Source: Burkholderiales bacterium C2 (GTDB lineage Bacteria > Pseudomonadota > Gammaproteobacteria > Burkholderiales > Burkholderiaceae_C). Taken from it: a stretch of 64,000 bases of DNA. A program made the position numbers and the translations under genes. Where the stretch lies: assembly GCA_005503085.1 (NCBI GenBank), contig SCOI01000005.1:1-64000 (forward strand). The letters are read 5' to 3'. Position 1 is the stretch's first letter. Each line of letters opens with the position of its first letter. Shown here one piece after another: positions 9,601 through 16,050 of the stretch. The notes below the pieces were generated by a model. It was not told the DNA's origin. It worked only from the letters and a program-made list of their open reading frames with translations, and ran no database searches.

Positions 9601-10216
9601 CGCCAGCCCGCCGGCCGGTTGGTGGAACGGACTGCGCAATGCCGAGACCGGCGTTGAGCTGAGATCTGTCGCTCGCAGCTATGCGCTGTACGAGATGGAT
9701 CGCGCTGGCAATGAGGTGTTCAAGCGGACCTACGATGTCTATGGCGTGGGTGGCCTGGATGGACACACTGCTGCGACGATGGCAGCAGACCTGACCTACA
9801 TCAACGTCAATCGCAAAGGCAACTTCGTCATCGTTATCTCGCACGATGAACCCCAGGCCCATCGCACGGACTCTGGCCTGGCTGAAGCGATGTATGGCGC
9901 CGGCGCAAGCCGCGTGCGTTTCGGCAGCCCCGACTTCCAGTACAGGAGCGCCTACATCCTGATCGGCACCGCCGGCATCGGGGAGGGCGGTGGCGCCGAG
10001 TTCTATGCCGGCAAAGTCGGCGCCGATCCCGGCGCCTGGCGCGAGGTCGGTTTCCAGTTGCAGAACGGCGTGCTGAACATCAGCGGGTCGATGGGCGGGG
10101 CGCTGAGCCTGTACGACTTTGACTATGTGAAGTCCGACAACATCGCCATCGGCGCGCTGGTCTCCTCCTACAACGCCCGCACCTCCGGCCCCACCGGCTG
10201 GTCCAACATCACATGA
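6629..10216 (+). CDS. tail tip / host specificity protein (gpJ-like)
   Basis: A 1195-residue central tail fibre or baseplate hub protein, the likely receptor-contacting component. The N-terminus is hydrophobic and signal-peptide-like, with a second hydrophobic stretch (residues 24-55) before a basic segment; this is common in J-like proteins and is not proof of secretion. Residues about 60-600 carry the hub-like part. A fibronectin-type region lies near 615-800. A SPRY/lectin-like beta domain ('DAGMSIVGNTATKVGG' to 'FIKNGAVLRDL') is at about 810-960. Near 980-1140 there is a GG (FAM3/ILEI-like) domain ('YDVYGVGGLDGHTAA', 'RKGNFVIVISHDEP'). The last two are probable receptor- or glycan-binding modules. 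Confidence 0.85.
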   Translation: MTRSLLLALLLAAVCAPALADPISIVAAIAPFIGGTAAAFIVNYAGTIALTALGVFGSVRARSKQRKLAAQAKAAYNASLQDRNVSVLAADPPRRYRLGRCWGGGEVVAVFTTDKQGLKENGTSYTKADGYKHVVIVWAYHQCSAIHDLAFEGVPIGPLDVDGWAIGSHWATSRKINQSRGGLGGVLGEVILTASSTVTSVTLIIGYSDPKDASHVPVPNGGTYGWSMSGLTLNLPDQILLNDAPYTPTAADRWEVNYAREAPDRSTVRVRHHLGEPGQAADALLMSLVPASWTAAHKGTGLCYSVITMDLERQEFQSGPGGWTADISGLIVRDPRTGADAWTSNPALLAYWYLQQSIGFSRAAADIDEASVIAAANACDEIVNYRVWNGTEFVLTPSPRYTCHGVITSDQDRESVLQDIAESMAGWVYPSGQWVVQAGAWTPPVMDLTDDDLYGSISIVQSGEPMGELFNSVRGRYVPSNTAVATEMTPYSNPVFVAGDGGRLWDTVELPFTNSDHRATQIARVKTEQARNGETIFYPAKMRAWPLQPGDRVRVKSAEYGFDYKWFRVTDWSFGLTAPVGLTLQADNPEAYDLADATLLDPTPNTVLPSPSIVPPITGLAITSGTAELLQQADGTITSRVRVSWDLTPAAYMAEGRIEISWRAVGRDVWTRVDAAGDDTSVYITGPQDGTVIIVSVVVVNGLRFRSPEVWEWHQVLGKTEPPALASGLVLSVVPGALRGTLTTPSTELDYARTIYRYGLSFAAGLPVPGTSDKGGFTWPSPPVGPVTIWYAHEDSSHNVGPAASASITVTSEGSAVVLVNDAGMSIVGNTATKVGGSDGVYDASFRSRDAYAGGAFVSFVPALAGYDFGVGLNTDPASSLGYTSIDWWMYCSAGGGLYSYVSGSSVLIGTWVPGDVLAVTYDGSLVRFIKNGAVLRDLAAVITAPLFIDSSFATIGAKVTNIQFGPMSSNAWTSVGGRPKSFIARASGGSASPPAGWWNGLRNAETGVELRSVARSYALYEMDRAGNEVFKRTYDVYGVGGLDGHTAATMAADLTYINVNRKGNFVIVISHDEPQAHRTDSGLAEAMYGAGASRVRFGSPDFQYRSAYILIGTAGIGEGGGAEFYAGKVGADPGAWREVGFQLQNGVLNISGSMGGALSLYDFDYVKSDNIAIGALVSSYNARTSGPTGWSNIT

Positions 10217-10231
10217 TCGGGAGACATCGAT

Positions 10232-10585
10232 ATGCCAGCAGGTAGCGGTGACCTGGCAACGGTCAGCTTCACACCTAGCATCGAGGGCGTCGTGGCGCTG
10301 CTCGTGACCTTCAAGTTTCAAGGCCTGCGCGATGACGGCGGCGTGCTCACCGCTCGCCTGTTCGTTGAGCAAAGCGGCGTGCGCACGTATGCCCCCGATG
10401 AGCCGATGACCATGGTTGCCGGCATGGAGTTTCAGCGCTTCTCCTTTGCGCTGCAGCACCGGTTTGCCGTTGCCGCCGGAGCGCCCGTACTCTGCGGCCT
10501 GTGGGGCCAGGCCACCGGCGGGCCGGCGTCAGGTTCGTGGCGAGACATGGATGTCTCTGCCTGGCTGCATAAGAGGGCCACCTGA
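10232..10585 (+). CDS. phage tail-associated hypothetical protein
   Basis: A 117-residue protein of unknown family, 15 bases after the tail-tip gene and overlapping the next start (TGATG). The sequence alternates hydrophobic and polar residues in short strands ('VVALLVTFKFQGLRDDGG', 'FALQHRFAVAAGAPVLCGLWG'), so a small beta-sandwich is likely. It could be an accessory tail-tip or fibre-decorating protein. No catalytic residues are evident. Confidence 0.6.
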   Translation: MPAGSGDLATVSFTPSIEGVVALLVTFKFQGLRDDGGVLTARLFVEQSGVRTYAPDEPMTMVAGMEFQRFSFALQHRFAVAAGAPVLCGLWGQATGGPASGSWRDMDVSAWLHKRAT

Positions 10586-11121
10586 TGCGCCGCCACCACT
10601 TCGCCGATCCCATCACCGGCATCATCAGCAGCGACTATGTCGACGTGCCCGAGGGTGACCTCCCGCTGGCCCTGCAGCGCCGCCCCGGGCAGATCCTGGT
10701 GCCCGGCGTCACCTGGCCCGAGACCCAGCGCATTGCCGCCCTGGTTGCCGACGACTTCGGCAACCAGGTCGCGGTGCTGGAGGACTTTGTGCCGCCCGCG
10801 CCGGCCGACGATGAGCTTCGCACCTGGCACTGGGACGCCGAGCAGCGCGGCCATGTGCCCACGCCCACGCTGCTCGCGCTGCAGCGCAAGGCCAGCGCCC
10901 CGCTGCTGGCCCAGCTGGCCGAGCTTGACGCGCGCCTGGCCCGCCCGCTCGGCGAGCTGGCCGAGGCCTCGGCCACCGGCCAGGCCGCGCCGGCCGAGGC
11001 CGTCGAGCGCCTGCAGCAGATCAACGCCAGCAAGGCCCAGTTGCGGCAGCAGCTCGCAGCCATCGCTGCTTCGACATCCGCCGCCGAGCTGGCCAGCATT
11101 GTCAGCACCATCAACCCCTGA
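10585..11121 (+). CDS. phage tail fibre-associated hypothetical protein
   Basis: A 178-residue protein translated in overlap with the gene before. The N-terminal half has Trp-rich patches ('PGVTWPETQRIAALVADDFG', 'ELRTWHWDAEQRGHV'); the C-terminal 80 residues are Ala/Gln/Leu-rich helix, probably coiled coil ('LLAQLAELDARLARPLGELAE'). This layout resembles tail fibre assembly or tail-tip accessory proteins, but I recognise no named family. It is the last gene of the tail operon before the small lipoprotein. Confidence 0.6.
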   Translation: MRRHHFADPITGIISSDYVDVPEGDLPLALQRRPGQILVPGVTWPETQRIAALVADDFGNQVAVLEDFVPPAPADDELRTWHWDAEQRGHVPTPTLLALQRKASAPLLAQLAELDARLARPLGELAEASATGQAAPAEAVERLQQINASKAQLRQQLAAIAASTSAAELASIVSTINP

Positions 11122-11136
11122 CCGGAGCCCATCACC

Positions 11137-11274
11137 ATGCACCGCACCGCCCGCCATCTCATCGCCGCCGTCCTCGCCTCGCTGCTTGTCGCCTGTGGCG
11201 GCGGCGACCCCGAGGATGAGCATGTCGACACGCCCCGCGTCGACTGTAAGGCCCGCCCCGAGCTGTGCAACTAG
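11137..11274 (+). CDS. small phage lipoprotein
   Basis: A 45-residue protein. It has a basic start (MHRTARH), a hydrophobic core (LIAAVLASLL) and a lipobox LVAC, with cleavage before Cys20. The mature part (26 residues) is acidic, begins Cys-Gly-Gly-Gly, and has two further cysteines. Gly after the lipidated Cys favours the outer membrane. It lies 15 bases after the tail genes and is followed by an intrinsic terminator 23 bases after its stop. Small phage lipoproteins of this kind can block superinfection (T5 Llp, phi80 Cor), but no homology to those is visible. Function unknown. Confidence 0.7.
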   Translation: MHRTARHLIAAVLASLLVACGGGDPEDEHVDTPRVDCKARPELCN

Positions 11275-11296
11275 GCCGCCCACCCCGCACCCCACC

Positions 11297-11319
11297 AGCC
11301 CGCCGCGAGCGGGCTTTTT
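11297..11319 (+). terminator. intrinsic terminator after the tail operon
   Basis: A 7-bp perfect stem AGCCCGC (11297-11303) / GCGGGCT (11309-11315) with a 5-base loop, followed by five T. It ends the tail transcript before the lysis genes. Confidence 0.85.
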
Positions 11320-11342
11320 AACGCCCTACACCTAGGCCACGC

Positions 11343-11759
11343 ATGCCCGAACCCACCGCCACCGCCACGGCCACCCTCGTGGCCGCCACCGCCACCGTGC
11401 CGGCGCTCACCGTGCTGGGCATCCCGCTGGGCCTGCGGGCCGACCTGCTGATCGCGGGCTTCGCGGGCAGCCTGGCCGCCATCGTCCTGCTCAACAGCGT
11501 GCCCAGCCTCGGCGACACCTGGCAGCTGCTGGTCAAGACATCCGTCAAGCGCATGGCCGTGGCCTGCGTCAGCAGCATCACCGCCGGCTACATGACGCCG
11601 CTGGCCATGCTCTTGGCGCAGGTGCCCGAGCCGCTGCTGCTGAGCATGGCATTCGTCGTCGGCGCCGGCGCGCAGCGCTGGCTGGTCAAGCTCATGCGGC
11701 GCTACCAGCCTGGCCCCGAGGGCGGGCAGGGCCAGCAACGCGAGGAGGGCGCGCCATGA
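11343..11759 (+). CDS. putative phage holin (3 membrane segments)
   Basis: A 138-residue membrane protein opening the lysis module. It has three likely membrane segments (about residues 24-50, 62-85 and 95-112) and a charged, Gly/Gln-rich cytoplasmic tail ('RRYQPGPEGGQGQQREEGAP'), the layout of class I holins. It starts after the tail terminator and overlaps the next membrane protein by 4 bases. Holins time lysis by forming inner-membrane lesions. I do not recognise a specific holin family, so the call rests on topology plus position before the spanins. Confidence 0.65.
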   Translation: MPEPTATATATLVAATATVPALTVLGIPLGLRADLLIAGFAGSLAAIVLLNSVPSLGDTWQLLVKTSVKRMAVACVSSITAGYMTPLAMLLAQVPEPLLLSMAFVVGAGAQRWLVKLMRRYQPGPEGGQGQQREEGAP

Positions 11760-12040
11760 CGGTCCTGGCCCTGCAGATCCTGCATGTGCTGGCCGGCCTC
11801 ATCGTGCTGGCCGAGGCGCTCAACAAGCTGGAGCGCACCAACCCCATCGCCCCCGGCCTGCCCACGCGCGCCCGCGTCACCGCCTGGCTAAAAGCCATCG
11901 CCTGGGCGCTGCTGGCCCTTGGCGGCGGCGGCGCTGTGGCCACACCCATCCTGCACCTGGAGCCGCCGACGCTCCAGGACGTTTGCATCGTGCTCGGTTT
12001 CGCGGTCCTGGTCGTCAGGACCAGAGTCAAGGAAGGCTAG
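11756..12040 (+). CDS. small phage membrane protein (holin or antiholin candidate)
   Basis: A 94-residue protein with an N-terminal membrane helix (LALQILHVLAGLIVLAEAL), a central helix (AIAWALLALGGGGAVATPIL) and a third hydrophobic stretch (VCIVLGFAVLVV) ending in a charged tail (RTRVKEG). It is translationally coupled to the gene before. Two adjacent small membrane proteins in a lysis cassette are often a holin/antiholin pair; which is which cannot be told from sequence. Confidence 0.6.
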   Translation: MTVLALQILHVLAGLIVLAEALNKLERTNPIAPGLPTRARVTAWLKAIAWALLALGGGGAVATPILHLEPPTLQDVCIVLGFAVLVVRTRVKEG

Positions 12041-12043
12041 CCC

Positions 12044-12484
12044 ATGACATCACCCATCCCCCGCGCCACGCTCACCCGTGGCCCCAGCACCAGCGCCGGC
12101 ACCTTCGGCCGCATCCAGTGCGGCGACTCGCTCACGATCCACACCGTCGAGCTACCCTGGCGTGACAACCTCACCGGCAAGAGCAGCATTCCGCTCGGCA
12201 CCTACCGCTGCGAGATCGTCAACAGCCCCCGCTTCGGCCGCGTCTACGGCCTGCGCGATGTGCCTGGCCGCTCCAACATCCTGATCCACGCTGCGAACTT
12301 CGGCGGCAACACCGAGATGGGCTTTGACAGCGATCTGCTCGGCTGCATCGCCCCCGCCATGTCGCTGGGCGCACTCACCAACCGCCAGGGCATCACCCAG
12401 CAGGCCGGCTTGCGGAGCAAAGAGGCGCTGGCCAGGCTGATGGAGTGGGGCGCCGGCCGGCCGTTTGAGCTGGAGATTCGGTAA
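12044..12484 (+). CDS. DUF5675 family protein, lysis module
   Basis: A 146-residue protein with the DUF5675 pattern: 'CGDSLTIHTVELPWRDN', 'SIPLGTYRCEIVNSPRFG', 'VPGRSNILIHAANF', then 'DSDLLGCIAPA'. The late His and Cys-containing motifs (IHAANF and GCIAP) look like a catalytic His/Cys pair of an L,D-transpeptidase-like fold. Because it lies between holin-like genes and the spanins, where an endolysin is expected, and no other lysin gene is visible here, it is a candidate cell-wall enzyme. That activity is inference. Confidence 0.75.
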   Translation: MTSPIPRATLTRGPSTSAGTFGRIQCGDSLTIHTVELPWRDNLTGKSSIPLGTYRCEIVNSPRFGRVYGLRDVPGRSNILIHAANFGGNTEMGFDSDLLGCIAPAMSLGALTNRQGITQQAGLRSKEALARLMEWGAGRPFELEIR

Positions 12485-12850
12485 GTGATCATCAGCCCGC
12501 GCCTGCTGATCCTCGCCGCCGTGCAGGCGTCTGCACTCGCGCTTGCCTGGCATCTCGGCGCTGGCCGCGTGCAAGGCCAGTGGGACGCGGCCGAGCTGCA
12601 GCGCGAGCGCGCGATCGCCACGCTCGCTGCGCAAGAGACCCGCCGCCAGAACCAGGCCGCCGTCGAATACGCCGCCCAGGCGCAGCAAATCAGGGCCGCT
12701 GCGGCCCAGGCATTACCCGAGGTCCGCCATGAGCTACAGCGCCCGATTTCCTGCCCTGCTGGCGGCACCGTGCCGCTGGCTGATCTGCCTGTGCCTGCCG
12801 CTGTGCTTGATCGGCTGCGGCACGCCGGCACCGATCCGGGCGCCGAGTAG
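12485..12850 (+). CDS. Rz-like inner-membrane spanin
   Basis: A 121-residue protein with a GTG start placed immediately after the previous stop. An N-terminal signal-anchor (LLILAAVQASALALAWHL) is followed by a long helical periplasmic region rich in Gln/Ala/Arg ('QWDAAELQRERAIATLAAQETRRQNQAA'), as in Rz i-spanins. It pairs with the overlapping Rz1-like lipoprotein to fuse inner and outer membranes at lysis. The start could also be a downstream codon, but no ATG exists before the membrane segment. Confidence 0.75.
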   Translation: MIISPRLLILAAVQASALALAWHLGAGRVQGQWDAAELQRERAIATLAAQETRRQNQAAVEYAAQAQQIRAAAAQALPEVRHELQRPISCPAGGTVPLADLPVPAAVLDRLRHAGTDPGAE

Positions 12851-13016
12851 CCCACCGCCCGCCGAGCTGGCCGCGCCTTGCTGGGCCGGCCCGGCCTGGC
12901 CGCAAGGCGATGGCGTCACCATCGGCGCCGTGATCGAGACCATGCTGCAGCGCGAGGCGGCGGCGGCCGAGTGCCGCGCCCGGCATGGGGCGCTGGTGCG
13001 GGCGTGGCCGCAATGA
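12729..13016 (+). CDS. Rz1-like outer-membrane spanin lipoprotein
   Basis: A 95-residue protein that starts inside the Rz-like gene in another frame (122-base overlap) and runs past its end. It has a lipoprotein signal with lipobox LIGC, then a Pro/Ala-rich segment ('GTPAPIRAPSSPPPAE') typical of o-spanins. The C-terminal part (about 50 residues, 'VIETMLQREAAAAECRARHG') is longer than in lambda Rz1. This overlapping-not-embedded arrangement is common. Its stop overlaps the next start (ATGA). Confidence 0.75.
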   Translation: MSYSARFPALLAAPCRWLICLCLPLCLIGCGTPAPIRAPSSPPPAELAAPCWAGPAWPQGDGVTIGAVIETMLQREAAAAECRARHGALVRAWPQ

Positions 13017-13222
13017 TCAACAGCTACCACCTCGACGGAAAGCTGCTTACCGAGGTGATCGAGGACAGCGCGCCCAGCGTGGGCTCCGAGGTCTGTATCG
13101 ATGGGGTCTACTACCTCGTCGAGCGCTCGATCAGGCACATCACCATGTGCCCGCCCTGGCGCACCAATGTGCACCTGGTGGTCAGCGGCGCGCCAGAAAC
13201 GCACGCCGCTCAAGCATGGTGA
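13013..13222 (+). CDS. small phage protein after the spanins
   Basis: A 69-residue protein starting at ATG 13013, overlapping the Rz1-like stop. The sequence ('YHLDGKLLTEVIEDSAPSVG', 'CIDGVYYLVERSIRHI') looks like a compact beta fold with two Cys. I do not recognise a family. Coupling to the spanin gene and normal coding composition argue that it is real. It is the last gene I can support before the attachment site. Confidence 0.5.
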   Translation: MINSYHLDGKLLTEVIEDSAPSVGSEVCIDGVYYLVERSIRHITMCPPWRTNVHLVVSGAPETHAAQAW

Positions 13223-13586
13223 TGGGACGCCATGGGCGGGTCGGCGGTTGCACATCCTCGCAGTCGATCGCTCGCTCCCATGCGCTGCAGCCGTTCTCTG
13301 GCATCGCGCGAATGGCACAGCAACTTGGGTTGAGGCATAGCGCCGCTCCGCTGTCGATGCCTGCATACCAGTGGCATCGCCAGCACGGGCGGTCTTGAAT
13401 GAATTGGGCGGGATGCATGCTGTTGGTTTATACAGCACCGCGCAGGCTGGGGGACTTTGGGGGACCGATGTCCCCGGGGCCGTTTGGGGGAGTGGCCCGA
13501 GCGAAGCAGTACACGACAGGGCAGAGGTCGGAGGAACGAACGGCCACAAGCCCAACTAAATCAACAACTTAAAAGCGACTGCAGAA
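13223..13586. other. non-coding right end of the prophage
   Basis: This stretch has no reading frame with convincing coding bias or a ribosome site. It holds a short cluster of G-runs at 13449-13491: GGGGGA, then two copies of TTTGGGGGA (13456-13464 and 13483-13491) 27 bases apart. These may be arm-type recombinase sites next to the attachment core. Otherwise I see nothing in it. Confidence 0.5.
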
Positions 13587-13631
13587 CTACGAACCAAGGG
13601 GTCGTGGGTTCGAATCCTGCCAGCCGCACCA
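13587..13631 (+). other. attR: 3' half of a tRNA-Arg(ACG) gene
   Basis: The segment reads as the 3' part of a tRNA: anticodon loop CT-ACG-AA (13587-13593), 3' anticodon stem CCAAG, variable loop, T-arm with loop TTCGAAT (13609-13615), acceptor strand CAGCCGC, discriminator A and encoded CCA (13629-13631). The 5' half is missing: bases before 13587 do not pair with CCAAG, and no GCGGCTG acceptor strand is found upstream. So this is the duplicated tRNA 3' end left at the host side of an integrated phage. The intact tRNA should be at the left border outside the window. Confidence 0.8.
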
Positions 13632-13650
13632 AAAAAACAAGAAGCAAATC

Positions 13651-13688
13651 AACGGCCTAGAGGCTCAAACCTCTAGGCCGTTTTTCTT
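13651..13688 (+). terminator. intrinsic terminator of the original tRNA-Arg gene
   Basis: A perfect 13-bp stem (13651-13663 with 13670-13682) with a 6-base loop and TTTTTCTTT tail, 19 bases after the tRNA CCA. It marks the start of host DNA and shows that the tRNA points rightward, out of the prophage. Confidence 0.9.
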
Positions 13689-13733
13689 TGCTGGGAATAC
13701 AGCCGCCGGGAGGCGGCTATCGCTTGTGCAGGC

Positions 13734-14696
13734 TCAGCGGGCTTTCTGGACCTGCTGGGACCACGACTTCGATCCGCTCTTGCCTTCGAGGAAGGGCAGC
13801 ACGGTGCGGGCCATCTCCGGCGCGAAGAAGATCTCGTAATGCGTCAGGTCCGGCAGGATCGCCAGCCGATTGCGTGACATATGCTCGCGCCCCCAGCCGG
13901 CGTCCTTGAGCCCGCCACCGAGCAGCTGGTAGAAGCGAACGATGTGCTCGGGGCGGAACATATCGCTGTCGCCGTAGACCAGCATCACCGGCATGGCCAG
14001 CTTCTTCACATCATCGGACCAGTCGTAAGGCTTGCGCATCCACTCGCCCATCTGGTCGAGCAGTTTCGGAAAGTCCTCGGGCCGCGGCGCAAGCTTGGCA
14101 TAGGACTGGTACATCGGCGTTCCCTTCATCGCCTCGGCCATCGCGGCACCCACCTGCGCTTGCATAGGCAGCATCTCGGGATAGAAGCCGTCCTGCGCAT
14201 AGCCGCCCGACACCAGGACGAGGCGGCGCACCATCGTCGGGTGCTGGGCTCCCAGCCGCAAGGCCACGCCGGCGCCGAGTGAATAGCCGAGCACATCCAC
14301 CTGCTTGTGCCCCAGCGCGCTGATCAGGCCCGCCATGTCGTTGCCCATATCGGGCAGGTCGATCTTTCGTTCGCCCAGGGCGGTACGGCCGTGGCCGTGC
14401 AAGTCCACCGCGATGACGCGCCGCGACTTGGCCAGCATCGGCAGCACCGGCCCGAACATCTCGATCGAACCCAGGCCGCCGTGCAACAGCAGCAGGGGCT
14501 CGCCCTTGCCGTGTATTTCGTAGTAGTAGTTGAGACCGTTGACCGCGAGGTGACCGCTGTTGGCGATCTGGCGCTTGCTGGCGTGCGTGGCCGGCGTCGC
14601 TTGGGCGTGGATTGGCGCGAATGCCGCTGCGGCAATGCAGGCGATGCAGACGAGCAGCCAGACAAGGCCGGCAGGGGTCTTCAAAGAAAGGCGCAT
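13734..14696 (-). CDS. secreted alpha/beta hydrolase
   Basis: A 320-residue protein with a signal peptide (MRLSLKTPAG, hydrophobic LVWLLVCIACIAAAAF, cleavage after IHA), so it is exported. The fold motifs are all present: oxyanion loop HGGLGS (about residue 75), nucleophile elbow GYSLGAG (Ser near 145), acid in 'MLVYGDSDMF' and the final His in 'LPDLTHYEIF'. The substrate is unknown; it resembles esterase/lipase-type hydrolases. The start is set at the ATG that begins the signal peptide, with GAAGGA 9 bases upstream; a longer reading frame exists but lacks support. A 12-bp palindrome (ATCGATATCGAT, 14841-14852) lies in its upstream region. Confidence 0.8.
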   Translation of the reverse strand: MRLSLKTPAGLVWLLVCIACIAAAAFAPIHAQATPATHASKRQIANSGHLAVNGLNYYYEIHGKGEPLLLLHGGLGSIEMFGPVLPMLAKSRRVIAVDLHGHGRTALGERKIDLPDMGNDMAGLISALGHKQVDVLGYSLGAGVALRLGAQHPTMVRRLVLVSGGYAQDGFYPEMLPMQAQVGAAMAEAMKGTPMYQSYAKLAPRPEDFPKLLDQMGEWMRKPYDWSDDVKKLAMPVMLVYGDSDMFRPEHIVRFYQLLGGGLKDAGWGREHMSRNRLAILPDLTHYEIFFAPEMARTVLPFLEGKSGSKSWSQQVQKAR

Positions 14697-14881
14697 GAGG
14701 AGGTTTCCTTCAACCATGGTGACGAATGAGGCCTGCTTCATTGGTGTGACCGGAGATCTCCGGGATCGGGAATCCTGTCCGTGATGAAGTCGAGGTGCTT
14801 GCATCGGTACGACGATCAAGAAGGGCATAGATCGACATCGATCGATATCGATTCGCGTACCGACACGTCCGAGCTCGCCAG

Positions 14882-16006
14882 CTAGCGTGTCAGCAACTCG
14901 ATCTGTTCGGGCGTCAGCCCCAGTTCCAGCAGCAGCTCGCGCGTATGCGCGCCGGGTGCGGGGCCGGCCTGCGGCGTGCGGCCCGGCGTGCGCGAGAAGC
15001 GCGGCGATGCGGCCGGTTGCAGCTGCCCGTTGATCTCGGCAAAGTTGCCGCGAGCCCGGTTGTGCGGATGCTCGGCGGCCTCGGCCAGGCTCAGCACCGG
15101 TGCCGCGCAGGCATCGCTGCCTTCCAGCAGCGTCGCCCATTGGTCCCTTGTCTTGCTCCTGATGCGCTCGGCGACACGCTCGCGCAGCGCCGGCCATTGG
15201 CGTATGTCGTACTGCTGCGCGGGGTCGACATCGGCCAAGTCCAGGCCTTGCAGCAGCTCGCGATAGAACGGCGGCTCGATCGCGCCCAGGGTCAGGTATT
15301 GCCCATCGGCGCATTCGAAGCTGTCGTAGAAGGGCGAGCTGTGCAGGAAGAAATTCTCGGCCGGCCACTCGCTCCACAGGCCGCTGCCGCGCAGCGAATG
15401 AATCAGCGCGGTCAAGGTGCCGACGCCATCGACCATCGCGGCATCGACCACCTGGCCGCGCCCCGAGGTCCTGGCCTCCAGCAGCGCGCAGACCAGGCCG
15501 AAGGCCAGGAACATCGCCCCGCCGGCCATATCGCCGAGCAGCGTGGCAGGCAGGCTGGGTGGCACGCCGGCGCGCGTCGCGACCGACAGCGCACCGGTCA
15601 GCGCCACATAGTTGATGTCATGCCCGGCGGACTGGGCCAGCGGACCGGTCTGGCCCCAGCCGGTGACGCGGCCGTAGACCAGGCGCGGGTTGCTGTGCTC
15701 GAAAGTCGCCGGGCCCAGGCCCAGGCGCTCCATCACGCCAGGCCGATAGCCCTCGATCAGCGCATCGGCGCTATTGACCAGGGCCTGCACCGCCTGCAGC
15801 CCCAGCGGATTCTTCAGGTCGAGACAGATCGAACGCTTGCCGCGGTTCATTGCCTCGCCGGCGCCCAGGGTGCGCAGCGCCACCGGCCGCTCGATAACAA
15901 TCACCTCGGCGCCCATATCGGCCAGCAGCATGCCGGCAAAGGGGCCGGGGCCGATGCCGGCGAACTCGATCACGCGCAATCCGCTCAGAGGCCCCTGGCT
16001 CATCAT
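14882..16006 (-). CDS. CaiB/BaiF CoA transferase (alpha-methylacyl-CoA racemase type)
   Basis: A 374-residue class III CoA-transferase family protein. Landmarks are 'GMLLADMGAEVIVIERP', 'RGKRSICLDLKNPLG', 'NSADALIEGYRPGVMERLGLG' and 'RVTGWGQTGPLAQSAGHDINY'; the GHDINY motif is typical of alpha-methylacyl-CoA racemase (His/Asp acid-base pair). It would epimerise 2-methylacyl-CoA thioesters in branched fatty acid or sterol side-chain breakdown. Two consecutive ATG codons (16006 and 16003) follow an AGGAG site, and either may start. It is divergent from greB with only 44 bases between. Confidence 0.85.
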   Translation of the reverse strand: MMSQGPLSGLRVIEFAGIGPGPFAGMLLADMGAEVIVIERPVALRTLGAGEAMNRGKRSICLDLKNPLGLQAVQALVNSADALIEGYRPGVMERLGLGPATFEHSNPRLVYGRVTGWGQTGPLAQSAGHDINYVALTGALSVATRAGVPPSLPATLLGDMAGGAMFLAFGLVCALLEARTSGRGQVVDAAMVDGVGTLTALIHSLRGSGLWSEWPAENFFLHSSPFYDSFECADGQYLTLGAIEPPFYRELLQGLDLADVDPAQQYDIRQWPALRERVAERIRSKTRDQWATLLEGSDACAAPVLSLAEAAEHPHNRARGNFAEINGQLQPAASPRFSRTPGRTPQAGPAPGAHTRELLLELGLTPEQIELLTR

Positions 16007-16050
16007 CCTGTCTCCTGATGTTCTTTTGCACTGGCGACACAATACACGCC

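Noticed and set aside
13571-13631. A complete tRNA gene
   Set aside because: Only the 3' half is present. Bases before the anticodon loop cannot form the D-arm or the 5' acceptor strand, so it is an attachment-site remnant.
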